Below are positions 62,548 to 64,000 of a DNA stretch of 64,000 bases, piece after piece. The notes under the pieces are model-generated. The model had not been told where the DNA came from. It ran no database searches and saw only the letters and a list, made by a program, of their open reading frames with translations. A program made the translations under genes and the position numbers. The stretch covers positions 839,306 through 903,305 of the forward strand of contig CP070825.1 of the NCBI GenBank assembly GCA_020344415.1. Reading direction: 5' to 3'. How positions within the stretch are numbered: the first letter of the stretch is position 1; every line of letters starts with the position of its first letter. Source of the stretch: Candidatus Aminicenantota bacterium. Lineage in GTDB: Bacteria; Acidobacteriota; Aminicenantia; Aminicenantales; Aminicenantaceae.

Positions 62548-64000
62548 ATGAAAAAACATATTTTTCTCATTTTTATATTCATCACCTTTTTATTCCATAT
62601 CAGTTTCTCTTCTTTTAAATCAAAGTCCACCGATCCTTCGACACGCATAAGTTCATGGAAATATCATCAGAAGCTCAAAGGCGAATCGATCTTTAAAAAT
62701 CTGCAATGGCGTGCAGTGGGTCCCTCGTTCCAAGGCGGGAGAATCTCCTGCATAGATGTTCCTCCAGGGAATAATTTCACCCTTTATGTTGGCGCTGGAG
62801 CCGGGAATATTTGGAAGACGACGAATCTCGGAACGACCTGGGAGCCGATCTTTGACAATGAATCCACTTTTACTATCGGAGATATTGCCATTTGTCGTTC
62901 AAATCCCGACATCATTTACGCAGGCACCGGAGAAGGCCTCATGGCAAGAAGCTCTTATGCAGGCACTGGAGTCTTTAAATCAACAGATGGAGGAAAGACG
63001 TGGAAGAATGTGGGATTGCATGATACCCATCATATAGGTCGTGTGGTTGTAGATCCAAAAAATTCAGATGTCGTGTATGTTGCTGCTATCGGACATTCAT
63101 ACACCAACAACTCAGATAGAGGATTGTTCAAAACATCCGATGGCGGAGAGACATGGCAGAAAATCCTCTATATCAGCGATAAAGCAGGAGTTGTTGATGT
63201 GGTTATCGATCCCTCTGATAATAACACGTTGTATGCTGCTGCCTGGGAGACAAGCCGAAAGGCATGGAATTATGTGGAGTCCGGAGAGGGAAGCGGGATT
63301 TATAGAACCACAGATGCGGGACAGACCTGGAAGAAGCTGACAAATGGATTTCCTGCTGGCAAACACGTCGGTCGCATTGGTCTAGCTGTTGCGCAATCAA
63401 AGCCCGATGTTATCTATGCTCTGCTCGATAATCAGGCTCCCCGGCCAGAAGAAAAAAAGAAAAAGGAAGAGAAAAGCTCGGGCTTGACTATTCTTAAACT
63501 GAAAGAGATGACCAAGGAAGAATTTTTAACGATCAATCCACAAATCCTGACTCAATTCTTGAGAGAAAACGGAGTGCCGCGTGAATACACGGGTAAGATT
63601 GTTCTTGAAATGGTCAGAAAGGGAGAGCTGACTCCGGAATTCCTTGCTCAATACCTTCTCGACCTCTGGGCAGACAGGAAACTTCATGTGACCAATGTCA
63701 TTGGAGGAGAAGTCTATCGGTCAGATGACAAAGGGGAAACGTGGAGAAAGGTGAATGAAGGATATCTGGACAGCTTCTTTGCTACATATGGCTATTCCTT
63801 CTGTGACATAAGAGTATCACCAGATGATGAGGACAACATTTATATATGTGGAATTCGCATTCTTGTTTCAAATGATGGCGGGAAGACCTTTGAGCATATC
63901 GGAGGAAAAGGTGTTCATGTGGATCACCATGAGCTTTGGATCGATCCAAATAATCCGGATAGACTGATCCTCGGGAATGACGGCGGATTGAATTTTTCCT
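62548..64000 (+). CDS. Secreted sortilin/VPS10-like BNR-repeat protein, truncated at window edge
   Basis: 484 residues are visible. A signal peptide (KKHIFLIFIFITFLFHISFS) is followed by a propeller made of Asp-box repeats: WKTTNLGTTWEP, FKSTDGGKTWKNV, FKTSDGGETWQKI, YRTTDAGQTWKKL and YRSDDKGETWRKV. A Lys/Glu-rich insert and a helical segment lie at about 298-390. VGPSFQGGRISCIDV and GVHVDHHELWIDP are typical of the large (about 1000-residue) proteins of this type in Acidobacteria and Bacteroidetes. They often carry a C-terminal Sortilin_N or sorting domain not seen here. Enzymatic activity is not established. AGGAGG precedes the ATG. Confidence 0.85.
   Translation, partial: MKKHIFLIFIFITFLFHISFSSFKSKSTDPSTRISSWKYHQKLKGESIFKNLQWRAVGPSFQGGRISCIDVPPGNNFTLYVGAGAGNIWKTTNLGTTWEPIFDNESTFTIGDIAICRSNPDIIYAGTGEGLMARSSYAGTGVFKSTDGGKTWKNVGLHDTHHIGRVVVDPKNSDVVYVAAIGHSYTNNSDRGLFKTSDGGETWQKILYISDKAGVVDVVIDPSDNNTLYAAAWETSRKAWNYVESGEGSGIYRTTDAGQTWKKLTNGFPAGKHVGRIGLAVAQSKPDVIYALLDNQAPRPEEKKKKEEKSSGLTILKLKEMTKEEFLTINPQILTQFLRENGVPREYTGKIVLEMVRKGELTPEFLAQYLLDLWADRKLHVTNVIGGEVYRSDDKGETWRKVNEGYLDSFFATYGYSFCDIRVSPDDEDNIYICGIRILVSNDGGKTFEHIGGKGVHVDHHELWIDPNNPDRLILGNDGGLNFS

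Overview
The window looks like one contig of a moderately AT-rich, anaerobic, Gram-negative-type bacterium. It carries TonB, paired RND pumps, many lipoproteins, a four-subunit 2-oxoacid:ferredoxin oxidoreductase and a reductive-dehalogenase homologue, and no respiratory oxidase. The style (zinc-finger anti-sigma/TonB fusion with a polyproline linker, six-bladed-propeller lipoprotein, sortilin-like repeat protein, fused PyrB-PyrI) reminds me of Acidobacteriota relatives such as Candidatus Aminicenantes. That placement is inference and no 16S gene is present.

Layout: 1-989 gap (partial). 1371-6546 is a small regulatory island: two divergent short transcription units encoding paralogous cysteine-rich proteins, each with a -24/-12 (sigma-54) promoter, repeated TGTCTCAT half-sites between them, a GC-rich hairpin leader, and a MEDS-PAS-GAF-GAF sigma-54 activator beside them. 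7014-12284: nnr, tsaE, mscS, apt and a purine permease. 12489-17475: GH3 hydrolase, RdhA-like protein with a small membrane partner, and a sodium symporter. 17508-20411: two divergent glycosyltransferases, one GpgS-like. 20603-29953: RND adaptor, ECF sigma plus anti-sigma/TonB, TPR lipoprotein, propeller lipoprotein and ABC exporter; three more sigma-54 promoters lie here. 30155-37547: two RND pumps separated by a RAYT transposase element. 37943-43650: PLP enzymes, HflKC and threonine synthase. 43929-51946: tadA, two tRNA-Ser genes, a secreted protein-arginine deiminase, pyrBI, pyrE, hom and rocD. 52177-57749: YXWGXW lipoprotein, a TPR remnant, thioesterase, EamA transporter and dnaX-ybaB-recR. 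58000-61009: ferredoxin oxidoreductase gamma-delta-alpha-beta. 61323-64000: an enolase-superfamily enzyme and a truncated sortilin-like protein.

The intergenic DNA is full of short inverted-repeat elements. One family ends in GGGGTCAGG and its reverse complement. The RAYT gene at 33497-34438 sits inside a full-length member whose 28-bp ends match those of a gene-less copy at 51954-52085. Other copies flank mscS, gpgS, the ABC permease, thrC, tRNA-Ser and porB. Further families are GGGGACAGTCCCC hairpins, CATTGCGAGCGAAGC elements and GGGCTTGATTTATCAAGCCC palindromes.

The strongest novel signal is the set of five near-consensus sigma-54 promoters. They appear to drive the Cys-rich paralogues, the ECF sigma/TonB operon, the TPR lipoprotein and the propeller/ABC exporter operon.
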